Source: Lacihabitans sp. CS3-21 (lineage in GTDB: Bacteria; Bacteroidota; Bacteroidia; Cytophagales; Spirosomataceae). Taken from it: a stretch of 64,000 nt of DNA. Positions 18,206 through 27,387 of this stretch are shown here, one piece after another. The position numbers and the translations under genes were made by a program. Location of the stretch: contig NZ_RJUD01000003.1 in the NCBI RefSeq assembly GCF_024343675.1, positions 62,001 through 126,000 on the forward strand, read 5' to 3'. Below the pieces are notes generated by a model. That model searched no databases, was not told where the DNA came from, and was given only the letters and a program-made list of their open reading frames with translations. How positions within the stretch are numbered: the stretch's first letter is position 1; the number at the start of each line of letters is the position of its first letter.

Positions 18206-19048
18206 CTACCTTTTGCCTAAAGAAATAACAGCCATTACTGGGTGGTGATCAGAAGCAAATAACCCTGCCCAAGTGTTCGTCAAAGTTGCATGTTTGAGGA
18301 CTTTGAGTTTTGGATTATTGACAAAAACATAATCGATTCTGCGGTTGTCTTGTTCTTTACCTTCAAAACCATTAAAAGTACTTTCTGGTCCAAAATGTGG
18401 TGTTTCACTTAATTTGGAAGATTCGGTAAGTCCGTTCATGATTATTTTAATGGGCTCGTCGCCAGGTGTAGCATTAAAATCTCCCATCAAAATGGCGTTT
18501 TCACTTCCTGCAATTTCTTTGATTTTCTTTAAAATTAGTTTAGAGCTTTCAGATCTGGCCATTTTACCAATATGGTCATAATGCGTATTGAAAACATAAA
18601 ATTTAGCTTTTGACTTTAAATCTTTAAAATAGCCCCAAGTGACAATTCGGGGGAGGTTGGCATCCCAACCTTTGCTGGGCTTTTCGGGAGTTTCACTTAA
18701 CCAAAAGGTCTCTTGTTTAAGTAGTTTAAACTTAGTCTTGTTGTAAAATATAGGAGAAAATTCTCCTTTTTCTTTTCCATCATCACGTCCGACTCCAAAA
18801 TGATTGTATTCAGGTAAACGTTCTTGCAAATCGTTGATTTGGCCATTTAAGGCTTCTTGCATACCACAAAAATCAACTTCGTAGAACTTAAGCATTTCAG
18901 CTGCTCGGTCTTTTCTATTGTCCCATTTATTGATACCATCTTTTTCGGTATTGTATCGAATATTAAATGTCATGAAATTGATTTTTTGGGCAGTTGAAGT
19001 GAAAATGGAGAATATGATAATCGTAAAAGTTAAGATTGAATGTTTCAA
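18206..19048 (-). CDS. Exported endonuclease/exonuclease/phosphatase (EEP) family phosphodiesterase
   Basis: A 280-residue protein with signal peptide MKHSILTFTIIIFSIFTSTAQ. The EEP fold motifs are all present: INFMTFNIRYN, FCGMQEAL (Glu metal ligand), VFNTHYDHIG, NAILMGDFNATPGDEP, RRIDYVFV, and ASDHHPVMAVI (catalytic His). EEP enzymes hydrolyse phosphodiester or phosphate bonds in nucleic acids, lipids or sugars; exported ones in Bacteroidota often act on phospholipid or organic phosphate. The initiation codon is TTG at 19048: an in-frame stop lies 27 bp upstream and the first in-frame ATG (residue 26) would remove the whole signal peptide. Confidence 0.9.
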   Translation of the reverse strand: MKHSILTFTIIIFSIFTSTAQKINFMTFNIRYNTEKDGINKWDNRKDRAAEMLKFYEVDFCGMQEALNGQINDLQERLPEYNHFGVGRDDGKEKGEFSPIFYNKTKFKLLKQETFWLSETPEKPSKGWDANLPRIVTWGYFKDLKSKAKFYVFNTHYDHIGKMARSESSKLILKKIKEIAGSENAILMGDFNATPGDEPIKIIMNGLTESSKLSETPHFGPESTFNGFEGKEQDNRRIDYVFVNNPKLKVLKHATLTNTWAGLFASDHHPVMAVISLGKR

Positions 19049-19169
19049 GGTTGTTATAATTTTAGATTACGAATTTAGGGTATTATTTTTCGAAAATGTA
19101 ATTTCAAAAAGACATTTTATGAACAGATTTCCTAGCTTTACTTTCTAGTTTTAATAATACCATTTTTTT

Positions 19170-20456
19170 ATGTCCAAAACGCACAAGATTGGATGGAAAA
19201 CTGCTTTGATGCTGGTAATTTCCAATATGGTTGGTACGGGCGTTTTTACTAGTCTAGGGTACCAGTTGGTGGAGGTTCAGAATGTTTGGAGTATTGTTTT
19301 ATTGTGGATTCTTGGTGGTGTTTTGGCCTTAATTGGTGCGTTTACATTTGCGGAGTTAGGCACTCATTATAATAAATCTGGCGGTGATTATGTTTTTATA
19401 AGTGAAGGATTTAGTCCATTTTTGGGCTATTTGTCTGCTTGGACTTCGTTGATTGTTGGATTTTCGGCTCCAGTTGCAATAGCTGGGTTAGCTATGGAGG
19501 CTTATTTGTCTCCTTTCCATATTCCAAATTTGCGATGGTATATAGTTTTGGTTATTGTTGGGGTTTCTCTTTTTCATACATTATCTCTTAAACACAGCAG
19601 TTTCTTTCAAATAAGTGCGACCGTTTTTAAACTACTTTTTGTGCTGTTTTTGTTGGGTGTAGGATTGTGGTTTCCTTCAACAGAAGAAAATGCCTTGAAT
19701 TTAGAAACCTCTTTTCTTTCAGAGATTTCAAAGTCTGGATTTGCAGTTTCCTTATTATATGTTACTTATGCTTATACAGGCTGGAATGCTGCCGCATACA
19801 TTGTGGGAGAAATAAGAAACCCGCAAAAAGACCTCCCTAGAGCCTTAATAATGGGTACTTTAGCCGTTATGTTGGTTTATGTTTTGCTTCAAATCGTCTT
19901 TCTTAGATTTGGAACTCTTCTTCAGTTAGAAGGACAAGCCGAAGTTGCAATTATTTCTGTTCAAAATGTTTTAGGAAAATCAAGTATGCCTTGGATAAGT
20001 GCAGGAATCGGTCTTCAGTTGATCGCTACAATGAGTTCATACGTTTGGATTGGCCCTAGAATTATTCATGCCATGGCGAAACACTACAATTTGTGGAGCT
20101 GGCTAAGACCTTTAAATGCCCATGATATTCCAGTAAGGGCCATTTGGTTTCAATGTTTGGTCATTTTGATTTTACTTTTGTCGGGAAGTTTACAACAAGT
20201 CTTGATATACACCTCTTTTTTACTTCAATTAATGGGAACTTTGGCGGTAGCAAGTTTTTTAAAAATCAAAAGGAACTCGAATGGGTTCAAAAGTCCATGG
20301 AGTCCATTTATTCAATACTTTTATGTAGTTTTTAGTTTGTTTGTTCTTGCTTTCATTATTTATGATAAGCCATTTGAAAGTATAATCGGACTAGGGATTT
20401 TAGCCTTTGGAGCTTTTACTTATTTTATCTCAAAAAAAGAATTAGAAAATGGATGA
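19170..20456 (+). CDS. APC-family amino acid permease / antiporter
   Basis: A 428-residue protein with 12 predicted helices, and the family's binding segment in the first helix, KTALMLVISNMVGTGVFTSLGYQLV; also LYVTYAYTGWNAAAYIVGEIRNPQKDLPRALI (helix 6 region). It differs in length and sequence from the permease at 7060, so they are not recent duplicates. The substrate is probably an amino acid or polyamine. Its last 8 bp overlap the start of the DinB-like gene, so the two are co-translated. Confidence 0.9.
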   Translation: MSKTHKIGWKTALMLVISNMVGTGVFTSLGYQLVEVQNVWSIVLLWILGGVLALIGAFTFAELGTHYNKSGGDYVFISEGFSPFLGYLSAWTSLIVGFSAPVAIAGLAMEAYLSPFHIPNLRWYIVLVIVGVSLFHTLSLKHSSFFQISATVFKLLFVLFLLGVGLWFPSTEENALNLETSFLSEISKSGFAVSLLYVTYAYTGWNAAAYIVGEIRNPQKDLPRALIMGTLAVMLVYVLLQIVFLRFGTLLQLEGQAEVAIISVQNVLGKSSMPWISAGIGLQLIATMSSYVWIGPRIIHAMAKHYNLWSWLRPLNAHDIPVRAIWFQCLVILILLLSGSLQQVLIYTSFLLQLMGTLAVASFLKIKRNSNGFKSPWSPFIQYFYVVFSLFVLAFIIYDKPFESIIGLGILAFGAFTYFISKKELENG

Positions 20457-20943
20457 TTTAGAATATTGGTTGAAGGGAGCTGTTCCTGAAATACCCCTGC
20501 TTTTGCAACCAGTTGCACATGCATTACTTCAAGTTCAAAAAGAATTGAAGGAGGTTTTCATAGACTTTGATGAAAAGAAACTATGGGATAGACCCAGAAA
20601 TGTGGCTTCTTTGGGTTTCCATCTTAATCACCTTACTGGAGTTTTGGACAGGCTTTTCACTTATGCAGAAGGAAACAGCCTGACAGACGAACAAATGGTG
20701 TTCCTGAAAAATGAAGGGATAGAAAACATTGATACAGGCTCAAAAGAATTATTGAAAGCATTTGATTTACAAGTAATTAAATCTCTTGAGCAACTGAAAA
20801 ATACTAATCCAGAAACCTTAAACGAAACAAGATTTGTAGGCCGGAAAATGTTGCCATCTACTGTAATTGGCCTTTTGTTTCATGCTGCCGAACATACCAC
20901 CCGACATTTTGGTCAGATGTTGGTTACGATTAAAATTCTTTAG
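20449..20943 (+). CDS. DinB-like family protein
   Basis: A 164-residue protein with the four-helix DinB/DfrA-like bundle: SLGFHLNHLTGVLDRLFTYAEG (first metal-binding His pair), and a C-terminal LLFHAAEHTTRHFGQMLVTIKIL with the conserved HxxxH-like histidines. DinB-like enzymes use a divalent metal and serve as thiol-dependent transferases (mycothiol or bacillithiol in other phyla); the substrate in Bacteroidota is unknown. The start codon ATG at 20449 overlaps the permease stop by 8 bp. Confidence 0.88.
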   Translation: MDDLEYWLKGAVPEIPLLLQPVAHALLQVQKELKEVFIDFDEKKLWDRPRNVASLGFHLNHLTGVLDRLFTYAEGNSLTDEQMVFLKNEGIENIDTGSKELLKAFDLQVIKSLEQLKNTNPETLNETRFVGRKMLPSTVIGLLFHAAEHTTRHFGQMLVTIKIL

Positions 20944-20984
20944 TATTTGTTTAAAAATTCAAAAAATCTTAATGATAACTGTGC

Positions 20985-20992
20985 TAATTTTG
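20985..20992 (+). promoter_or_regulatory. Predicted promoter -7 box upstream of the aldo/keto reductase
   Basis: TAATTTTG matches TAnnTTTG exactly and lies 20 bp before the ATG at 21012. No -33 element is obvious. Confidence 0.5.
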
Positions 20993-21011
20993 GGAATTAA
21001 TTAATCTACTG

Positions 21012-21878
21012 ATGAAAAAGATATATATAAGTGATAGTGGCCCAAAGGTTTCCAAAGCAATTTATAGTTTTTGGCGTTGGGAAAATGAGAGTGCTCTTAC
21101 AGACGAAGTTGCTAAAAGTGTAATTGAGCACTGTGTGAATTTAGGAATCAATACCTTTGATTTGGGAAATTATGAGACAAGCTCAAATTCTCAAAAAATA
21201 TTTTTTAATGAGATAAACAAGCTGGGTTTAAAACGTCAAGATGTAGTGCTTTTTGCTAAATTTGGACTACAAAAGAAGGATGGCGTTGAATATTTCAATA
21301 ATTCCAGAAGCTTTCTTCTCGAAAGCTTAGATAAGTTTTTGGAAGCACAAAATTTAGAATATATAGATATTTTCTTGCTAGAAGGACTTGACTTTATATC
21401 TGACTTAGAAGAAATAGCTGCGACTTTGGAATACATTGTGCACACTGGCAAGGCGAAACATATCGGAATTGCCAATCTCAACAATAGCCAGCATAAGCTA
21501 CTTTCTAAGTTTTTGTCGATACCTATAGTGACCAGCCACATTGAAATGAACCTGCTGAAACCCGATGCTATTTTCGACGGAAGACTCGATTTTATAAAAG
21601 AAACTTACAGCAAGCCATTGGTTTGGGCTCCACTTGCGGGTGGCGAAATACTGAGCGGAGGTTCCGAGAAAGCTATAAAAATTCGTAAAATACTGAATGA
21701 AATAGCCCAAAAGCAAAATGTGAACATCGAACAATTGGCCGTGGCTTGGCTAATCCAACTTGGTGCATTGCCTATAATTGGTTCATTGAGTTTGGAAAGA
21801 ATTCGTAATGCTGCCGAAGCTACAGAAGTGAAACTTTCACACGAAGATTGGTATAAAGTATTTTCGGTTGTAAAATAG
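21012..21878 (+). CDS. Aldo/keto reductase family oxidoreductase
   Basis: A 288-residue TIM-barrel protein of the AKR superfamily. Family features: GINTFDLGNYETSSNSQKIF (catalytic Asp and Tyr), FAKFGLQKKDG (Lys position), LEYIDIFLLEGLDF, KAKHIGIANLNNSQ, and the NADPH-binding C-terminal segment LPIIGSLSLERIRNAAEATEV. It resembles the E. coli YdhF-type reductases. Aldehyde or ketone reduction with NADPH is expected; the substrate is unknown. The Met-aminotransferase gene starts at the base after its stop codon, so both are in one transcript. Confidence 0.88.
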   Translation: MKKIYISDSGPKVSKAIYSFWRWENESALTDEVAKSVIEHCVNLGINTFDLGNYETSSNSQKIFFNEINKLGLKRQDVVLFAKFGLQKKDGVEYFNNSRSFLLESLDKFLEAQNLEYIDIFLLEGLDFISDLEEIAATLEYIVHTGKAKHIGIANLNNSQHKLLSKFLSIPIVTSHIEMNLLKPDAIFDGRLDFIKETYSKPLVWAPLAGGEILSGGSEKAIKIRKILNEIAQKQNVNIEQLAVAWLIQLGALPIIGSLSLERIRNAAEATEVKLSHEDWYKVFSVVK

Positions 21879-23018
21879 ATGTTCAAGTCCAAACTGCCCA
21901 ATCTCGGCACCACAATTTTCACAACCATGTCGGCCCTTGCGGCTGAGCATGGTGCTATAAATTTATCTCAAGGCTTTCCAAATTTCGAGGCTGACTCTGA
22001 GCTTCTCAAGCTTCTGGGAGAATATGCCGAAAGAGGATTTAATCAGTATGCCCCCATGATTGGCTTGCCTGCATTAAGAGAACAACTATCCATAAAAACC
22101 GAAAAACTTTATGGAGCAGTATATGATAGTGACAATGAAATAACCATAACATCAGGTGCAACAGAAGCAATTTTTGCTGCCATAGCGGCTACAGTTAGCA
22201 AAGGTGACGAAGTTATTGTCTTTGAACCTGCCTATGATTCTTATTTGCCAGCAATAGAACTCAATGGGGGCGTACCCGTTTATATTACTTTACACTACCC
22301 TAATTTTCAAGTTAATTGGGACTATGTAGCAAGTAAAATTACCAATAAAACAAAGCTGATTATTGTTAATACTCCTCACAATCCTACAGGAAGTGTATTT
22401 TCAAAAAGTGACTTGGATAAGCTTGCAGAAATAATTCAAGGCAAAAACATTTATCTGATAGGAGATGAGGTGTATGAACATATCATTTTTGATGATTTAG
22501 AGCATTATTCATTGTGTAAAAGCCCATTTTTGAAAGAAAGAAGTTTTATATGCGGTTCATTTGGCAAAACCTTCCATGTGACTGGCTGGAAAATTGGCTA
22601 TTGTTTAGCTCCCAAAGCCTTGAGTGCTGAATTCAGAAAAATCCATCAATATCTTACTTTCAGTTCTTTTACTCCTGCTCAATATGCTCTGGCGGAATAT
22701 TTGAAAAATGAAGCACACTATCTTTCAATTCCAACTTTTTATCAAAAAAAAAGGGATATTTTTCTTAAAAGTATTGCCAATTCTAGATTAGAATTTGTTC
22801 CAAGTCAAGGCAGTTTCTTTCAAAACGTTAATTATAGGCGAATTACCGATCAGAATGATGTAGATTTTGCAGTATACTTAACCAAAGAACTTGGTGTTGC
22901 GTCTATTCCAATTTCGGTATTTTATCATGAACGCATTGATGAAAAAGTATTACGTTTTTGTTTTGCAAAGGACGAAGCAACTTTACAGAAAGCTGGAGAA
23001 ATATTATCAAGTCTTTGA
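21879..23018 (+). CDS. PLP-dependent aminotransferase, methionine/glutamine type
   Basis: A 379-residue class I/II aminotransferase. The PLP lysine lies in CGSFGKTFHVTGWKIGYCLAP; other motifs are NLSQGFPNFEAD, QYAPMIGLPALREQLS, TSGATEAIFAA, NTPHNPTGSVF and IGDEVYEHIIFD. The start FKSKLPNLGTTIFTTMSALA and the overall pattern match the YbdL/methionine aminotransferase group, which transaminates 2-oxo-4-methylthiobutanoate in methionine salvage. ATG at 21879 follows the preceding TAG with no gap. With TauE downstream, this suggests a loose sulfur-metabolism neighbourhood. Confidence 0.92.
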   Translation: MFKSKLPNLGTTIFTTMSALAAEHGAINLSQGFPNFEADSELLKLLGEYAERGFNQYAPMIGLPALREQLSIKTEKLYGAVYDSDNEITITSGATEAIFAAIAATVSKGDEVIVFEPAYDSYLPAIELNGGVPVYITLHYPNFQVNWDYVASKITNKTKLIIVNTPHNPTGSVFSKSDLDKLAEIIQGKNIYLIGDEVYEHIIFDDLEHYSLCKSPFLKERSFICGSFGKTFHVTGWKIGYCLAPKALSAEFRKIHQYLTFSSFTPAQYALAEYLKNEAHYLSIPTFYQKKRDIFLKSIANSRLEFVPSQGSFFQNVNYRRITDQNDVDFAVYLTKELGVASIPISVFYHERIDEKVLRFCFAKDEATLQKAGEILSSL

Positions 23019-23023
23019 ATTTA

Positions 23024-23067
23024 TTAATCTACTAATTTGGTAGATTAAATAGGACGTACTATATTTG
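23024..23067 (+). promoter_or_regulatory. Operator-promoter of tauE: inverted repeat over the -33 region
   Basis: A perfect 9-bp inverted repeat, TTAATCTAC (23024-23032) and GTAGATTAA (23040-23048), has a 7-bp centre TAATTTG. The TTTG in that centre (23036-23039) is a -33 element, 20 bp upstream of an exact -7 box TATATTTG (23060-23067). A dimeric repressor bound here would block transcription. The regulator is unknown; an Rrf2-type protein would be a reasonable guess. Confidence 0.68.
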
Positions 23068-23090
23068 CAAACATTTTAACGCAAGTTTTA

Positions 23091-23981
23091 ATGGCATCAG
23101 CAAAAAATAGTACTACTAAATCGGTAATATCCAGCACACAATGGTGGTATATTATTCCAGGCTTTCTGCTTATTGGGTTATTTTCGGTTATTTATTATAA
23201 TTATTCTAGCCAATTTTCTTTTTCAAAAATAGCAGACGGATTTACCTCTGAATTTTTTATATTTCTCATAATTGGTGTTTTTGCCCAATTAGTTGATGGT
23301 ACATTAGGCATGGGTTATGGTGCCACCTCAACATCATTTCTGTTATCTTTCGGCGTTCCACCTGTAATTAGTAGTACTGCAGTACACGTTTCGGAGATGT
23401 TTACGACTGGTGCATCTGCTATTTCTCATCATAAATTTGGAAATATTAATCGTAAGTTGGCCAAGATGCTGATAATTCCTGGAGTAATTGGTTCAATTAT
23501 CGGAGCATATTTATTGTCAGATGTAATAGACGGAAACGTAATTAAGCCTTTTATTGCGATTTATATGATTGCCTTGGCCATAGTTATCATTGTAAAAGCC
23601 GTAAGAAAGAAACGACCTAAAAAACCAACAAAACAATTGGGCTTATTGGCTATTTTTGGTGGTTTCATGGATTCAATTGGTGGCGGTGGCTGGGGACCCA
23701 TCGTAACTTCTACACTCATAGGCCGTGGGCGTGACCCTCGTTATACCATTGGTTCTGTAAATGCTGCAGAATTTGCCATTTCCTTTGCTAGTGGTATTAC
23801 TTTTTTACTTTTCGAGGGTATTCATGGCTGGCAAGTTATAGCAGGTTTAATACTAGGTGGCGTTATTGCAGCACCGCTTGGTGCATATTTCATCAATAAA
23901 ATCCCAAGAAAACCAGCAATGGTAGCGGTTGGTTTAATGATTATTTTCTTGAGCTTGAGGACTTTGATTAAGTGGTTTTAA
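23091..23981 (+). CDS. TauE/SafE-family sulfite/sulfur-compound exporter
   Basis: A 296-residue membrane protein. It has the family's two repeated signatures, FAQLVDGTLGMGYGATSTSFLLSFG and GLLAIFGGFMDSIGGGGWGPIVTSTLIG, within eight or so helices. TauE/SafE proteins move sulfite, sulfoacetate or related anions across the inner membrane. The gene has its own promoter with a palindromic operator in front. Its stop codon overlaps the stop codon of the convergent response regulator in the tetranucleotide TTAA. Confidence 0.92.
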   Translation: MASAKNSTTKSVISSTQWWYIIPGFLLIGLFSVIYYNYSSQFSFSKIADGFTSEFFIFLIIGVFAQLVDGTLGMGYGATSTSFLLSFGVPPVISSTAVHVSEMFTTGASAISHHKFGNINRKLAKMLIIPGVIGSIIGAYLLSDVIDGNVIKPFIAIYMIALAIVIIVKAVRKKRPKKPTKQLGLLAIFGGFMDSIGGGGWGPIVTSTLIGRGRDPRYTIGSVNAAEFAISFASGITFLLFEGIHGWQVIAGLILGGVIAAPLGAYFINKIPRKPAMVAVGLMIIFLSLRTLIKWF

Positions 23982-24664
23982 CACACCAACTTAAACCCTT
24001 CTCCATGTAGATTCATGATTTGTATGCTGCTGTCTGATTTAAGATATTTCCTTAATTTGGTGATATATACATCCATACTTCGGGCATTAAAATAAGAATC
24101 ATCCCCCCAAATTAGCTTTAAGGCGTAGCTACGGCTCACAGTTTTGTTTTGATTTTGACAAAATAACTTCAATAAATCCGACTCTTTGGTGGTTAACTTA
24201 CTGGTTCCTTCAGCACTTTTTAGCTCATGTTGTAAGGAATTGAAAGCAAATTTGCCAAGTGTGAAAACTTCAGCTTCGGGGTTTATCTCTCCTTTTTTAG
24301 ATCTTTTTAGAATCGCTTTTATTCTAACCAAAAGCTCTTCCATACTAAATGGCTTGGTGATATAATCATCAGCTCCAACTTCAAATCCCTTTATGGTGTC
24401 TTCGGGCATACTTTTGGCAGTAAGAAACACTATAGGTATATCTGGATTCTTGGTTCGTATTTCTTTGGCCAAAGAGAAACCGTCTTTTTTTGGCATCATG
24501 ACATCTAAGATGCAAAAATCAAATTCTGAACTTAAAAATATATCTAAACCTTGGTTTCCATCTTTTGCCAAGGTCACATCATAGCCTTTTGCTGTGAGAT
24601 ATTCATGAAGTAGTGAGCCTAAGTTATGGTCGTCTTCTGCGAGCAGTAGTTTTATTTGATTCAT
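23978..24664 (-). CDS. OmpR-family response regulator
   Basis: A 228-residue regulator. The receiver domain (1-120) has acidic residues E10-D11-D12, phospho-acceptor Asp54 in FCILDVMMPKKDG, LTAKS and the Lys in DDYITKPFSMEELLVRI. The C-terminal winged helix ends in RSMDVYITKLRKYLKSDSSIQIMNLHGEGFKL. Its kinase gene lies 26 bp upstream on the same strand. The target genes are not visible here. Homologues of this pair in Bacteroidetes are linked to envelope stress (RprXY-like), which I give only as a suggestion. Confidence 0.94.
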   Translation of the reverse strand: MNQIKLLLAEDDHNLGSLLHEYLTAKGYDVTLAKDGNQGLDIFLSSEFDFCILDVMMPKKDGFSLAKEIRTKNPDIPIVFLTAKSMPEDTIKGFEVGADDYITKPFSMEELLVRIKAILKRSKKGEINPEAEVFTLGKFAFNSLQHELKSAEGTSKLTTKESDLLKLFCQNQNKTVSRSYALKLIWGDDSYFNARSMDVYITKLRKYLKSDSSIQIMNLHGEGFKLVC

Positions 24665-24690
24665 ATAGTTTATTTAAGCGTAGGTTCGTT

Positions 24691-26502
24691 TTAAGCCAAA
24701 GGCAACAGCACCGAAAAGTCTGTTCCTTCATCAATTTTACTATTAACAGAAATCGTCCCATTGTGCATTTCTACCATGTTTTTAACATAGCTTAGGCCGA
24801 GTCCAAATCCTTTCACATCATGGAGGTCACCTTTGGGAACTCTATAAAATTTCTCAAAGATTTTGCTCAATTGATCCTTGGGAATGCCTATTCCTTTGTC
24901 AGAAATTTTTAAAAGTAGCCCTTTTTCAGTATTACTTGTTGCTATCGTGATTTCAGGTTTTTCTTTCGAATATTTGATGGCATTATCCATAAGATTGAAA
25001 ATAATGTTTGTCAAATGCACCCTATCTGCTGAAATATTAGTTTCTTCGGCTTGAAGGTCTAAATTGAGTTTCACTCCGAATTGTTCCATCTGAACACTTT
25101 GGTTTTTCACCACTTGATCCAGCACTTCATTGATATCAATAGGTTCAAAATTAAGGCTTAAATCCCCCTTTTCAAGCTTTGCTATTTGTAGGACTTTTTC
25201 TATTTGAGTGCCTAATCGTCTGTTTTCTTCCGTTATTATGTTGAGATATCTTTCTGTTTTTTCAGGGCTTTTATTAATTTCTTTATCTTTTATAACCTCC
25301 AAAGCTAGGGCAATTGTAGAAACTGGCGTTTTTAATTCATGCGTCATGTTGTTTATGAAGTCATTTTTGATATTGGAGAGTTTCTTTTGAGTCAAAAGGC
25401 TATTGACAGAATAGTAGAAAATACCGCCCACAAAGGCAATTAATAGAAATGAACTTCCAAAAATCGACCAAAGGTTTCGTAAGATATAGTTTTCTTTCTC
25501 AGGGAAATATACTTGCAGGGTCTGGTCTTGCTGAAAGGTGTCATTTGGGAAAAGCTTTACTTTATAGGTTTTGGAGTTGGCAAAAGATTCATCCTTGTTA
25601 AATGAAGCAAAAACCATATTTCCGTTGTCTTTTACACTATACTTAAAGGGTAAATTGATTCCACTTTCAGCAAATTCTTTTTTCAATAATGTGTCGAGCA
25701 TAACATGACCTAATCGCTCATAAATGCTTCGCTTACCAATAATAAAATCCTTGAAAACATCTTTCATCAGATTTACTTTTTCCTGTTTTTTTTCGGATAC
25801 CCAACTCTTTTCAGTAGTTCTTTTGTGTGGCTTAAGATATTTTTTTGGTTGCATTTCTTGATCAAATGCATTTTCTGATGAGTTGTCTTCAGTAACAATA
25901 AAATTGAATCTAGGTAATTGCTCAGAGAAGTCAAAGAAAGGATCTTCTTCAAAAAATCTAGAGAGCTCGTTTAAATTGTTCTGTTTTTTTGCAAGTTCTA
26001 TCGATCTTTTCCTGAATTTCTCAAAAGTCCGGTGTTCGTCTTCCAAAAATGCCCTTAAATACTCGCCTTGTTGCTCAGGATAAACATACATGCGTTCTGC
26101 CAGAACATCGTTTTTAGGCTCAAAACTCGGACTCACATTTACCGTAACTACATGTCTAGGATCTATTTTGAGAAGATTACCCTCGTTGTAGGCAAAGTTA
26201 ATAGTGTCAGAAGTGATGTTTGTATGTTTTACAATTTCAGGTTTTTTACGAGAAACTCTCTTTTTAGGTTTTGAAATATTTAGTAACCGATTTTTTTCCT
26301 CTTGAATTATTCTTTGTTTGGCCATAAATATGACCTCTTGTTTTTCTATTTGTCGAGAGGTTTCTCTCAATATTTCATTTACTTTTCTGTCAAACTGCTC
26401 ATTTTTTTCGGCAATAGCATTCTCTATCCAATACCATTGGAAGGCTATTAAAGAAACCAATGCCAAAAGCATTAATCCAATCAAAACATTAATTCGATTC
26501 AA
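24691..26502 (-). CDS. Membrane sensor histidine kinase
   Basis: A 603-residue kinase. An N-terminal helix (about residues 5-25), a periplasmic domain of about 310 residues with a basic segment (KKRVSRKKPEIVK), a second helix (about 345-365), then HisKA with His388 in NNMTHELKTPVSTIAL and HATPase_c with DNAIKYS, KISDKGIGIP and GFGLGLSYVKNMVEMHNG. Initiation is TTG at 26502: a stop lies 6 bp upstream in frame, and the first internal ATG would cut into the first membrane helix. A -7 box on this strand (TAGTTTTG, 26530-26523) sits 21 bp upstream. It pairs with the response regulator downstream. Confidence 0.92.
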   Translation of the reverse strand: MNRINVLIGLMLLALVSLIAFQWYWIENAIAEKNEQFDRKVNEILRETSRQIEKQEVIFMAKQRIIQEEKNRLLNISKPKKRVSRKKPEIVKHTNITSDTINFAYNEGNLLKIDPRHVVTVNVSPSFEPKNDVLAERMYVYPEQQGEYLRAFLEDEHRTFEKFRKRSIELAKKQNNLNELSRFFEEDPFFDFSEQLPRFNFIVTEDNSSENAFDQEMQPKKYLKPHKRTTEKSWVSEKKQEKVNLMKDVFKDFIIGKRSIYERLGHVMLDTLLKKEFAESGINLPFKYSVKDNGNMVFASFNKDESFANSKTYKVKLFPNDTFQQDQTLQVYFPEKENYILRNLWSIFGSSFLLIAFVGGIFYYSVNSLLTQKKLSNIKNDFINNMTHELKTPVSTIALALEVIKDKEINKSPEKTERYLNIITEENRRLGTQIEKVLQIAKLEKGDLSLNFEPIDINEVLDQVVKNQSVQMEQFGVKLNLDLQAEETNISADRVHLTNIIFNLMDNAIKYSKEKPEITIATSNTEKGLLLKISDKGIGIPKDQLSKIFEKFYRVPKGDLHDVKGFGLGLSYVKNMVEMHNGTISVNSKIDEGTDFSVLLPLA

Positions 26503-26522
26503 TTTTCAGATATTTGATTTTC

Positions 26523-26530
26523 CAAAACTA
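26523..26530 (-). promoter_or_regulatory. Predicted promoter -7 box of the histidine kinase operon
   Basis: On the minus strand TAGTTTTG is an exact TAnnTTTG match, giving a leader of about 16 nt before the TTG start at 26502, and so supporting that start. Confidence 0.55.
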
Positions 26531-26630
26531 GGTTTTTTAACAGAATAACGAAAGAGCTTTAACACTTTTTAACTATGCGTGTGGCAGTATCATAATGGCT
26601 AATTATCACGTGTTTTAAGGAATTAATGAT

Positions 26631-26638
26631 TAATTTTG
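26631..26638 (+). promoter_or_regulatory. Predicted promoter -7 box of the GldA-like gene
   Basis: TAATTTTG, an exact TAnnTTTG match, 26 bp before the ATG at 26664. It probably drives the ABC, RRM and DEAD-box genes together. Confidence 0.5.
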
Positions 26639-26663
26639 TGAAATTTTTTTCTTAACTATTTTT

Positions 26664-27371
26664 ATGGCCATATCAGTAAATCAGCTGACAAAGACTTACG
26701 GAAGCCAAACGGCTGTTAACAATATTTCTTTTTCGATAGAAAAAGGGCAAATATTGGGATTTTTAGGACCAAATGGTGCTGGGAAATCGACAACCATGAA
26801 AATACTCGCGGGATACATAAATTCAACATCGGGAGAGGCTCAATTGGATAGCGATGTCATCACTGTTGACTCTTTAGTTACGAAAAGTAAAATTGGTTAT
26901 TTGCCCGAGCACAATCCCTTGTATTTAGAAATGTACGTAACAGAATATTTGAGCTTTGTTGGTGGTATGTTTGGTTTGAAAGGAACTGTGCTTATAGAAA
27001 AAGTTGCAAAAGTTATTGAGATGGTTGGACTAATGCCTGAGAAACATAAGAAAATTGAGCAACTTTCTAAGGGATATCGGCAGAGAGTAGGACTCGCTCA
27101 AGCTTTAATTCATGATCCAGAAGTATTGATACTTGATGAGCCAACAACGGGTTTAGATCCAAACCAATTGGTAGAAATAAGGAAGCTGATTAAAGAAGTT
27201 GGAAAAAACAAGACGATTATACTCAGCACCCACATTATGCAAGAAGTAGAGGCTATTTGTGACAGGGTCATTATAATCAATAAAGGAAACTTAGTGGCCG
27301 ATGACACTTTAGAAAACCTTAAGAAAGACGGTGGAACACTCGAGGAAATATTTAGAAAATTAACAAACTGA
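26664..27371 (+). CDS. ABC transporter ATP-binding protein, GldA-like
   Basis: A 235-residue ATPase. Walker A is GPNGAGKST at 35-43; the signature LSKGYRQRVGLAQAL, Walker B VLILDEPTTGLDP and the switch His in ILSTHIMQEVEAICDRV are intact. Similarity to GldA, the ATPase of the gliding-motility GldAFG complex, is clear in the N-terminal part, but GldA has about 300 residues and this lacks the C-terminal 60. No gldF or gldG permease gene is adjacent. It could be an orphan ATPase for a permease encoded elsewhere. 16 bp separate it from the RRM gene. Confidence 0.85.
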   Translation: MAISVNQLTKTYGSQTAVNNISFSIEKGQILGFLGPNGAGKSTTMKILAGYINSTSGEAQLDSDVITVDSLVTKSKIGYLPEHNPLYLEMYVTEYLSFVGGMFGLKGTVLIEKVAKVIEMVGLMPEKHKKIEQLSKGYRQRVGLAQALIHDPEVLILDEPTTGLDPNQLVEIRKLIKEVGKNKTIILSTHIMQEVEAICDRVIIINKGNLVADDTLENLKKDGGTLEEIFRKLTN

Positions 27372-27387
27372 TAAAAGAAATTGAGAT

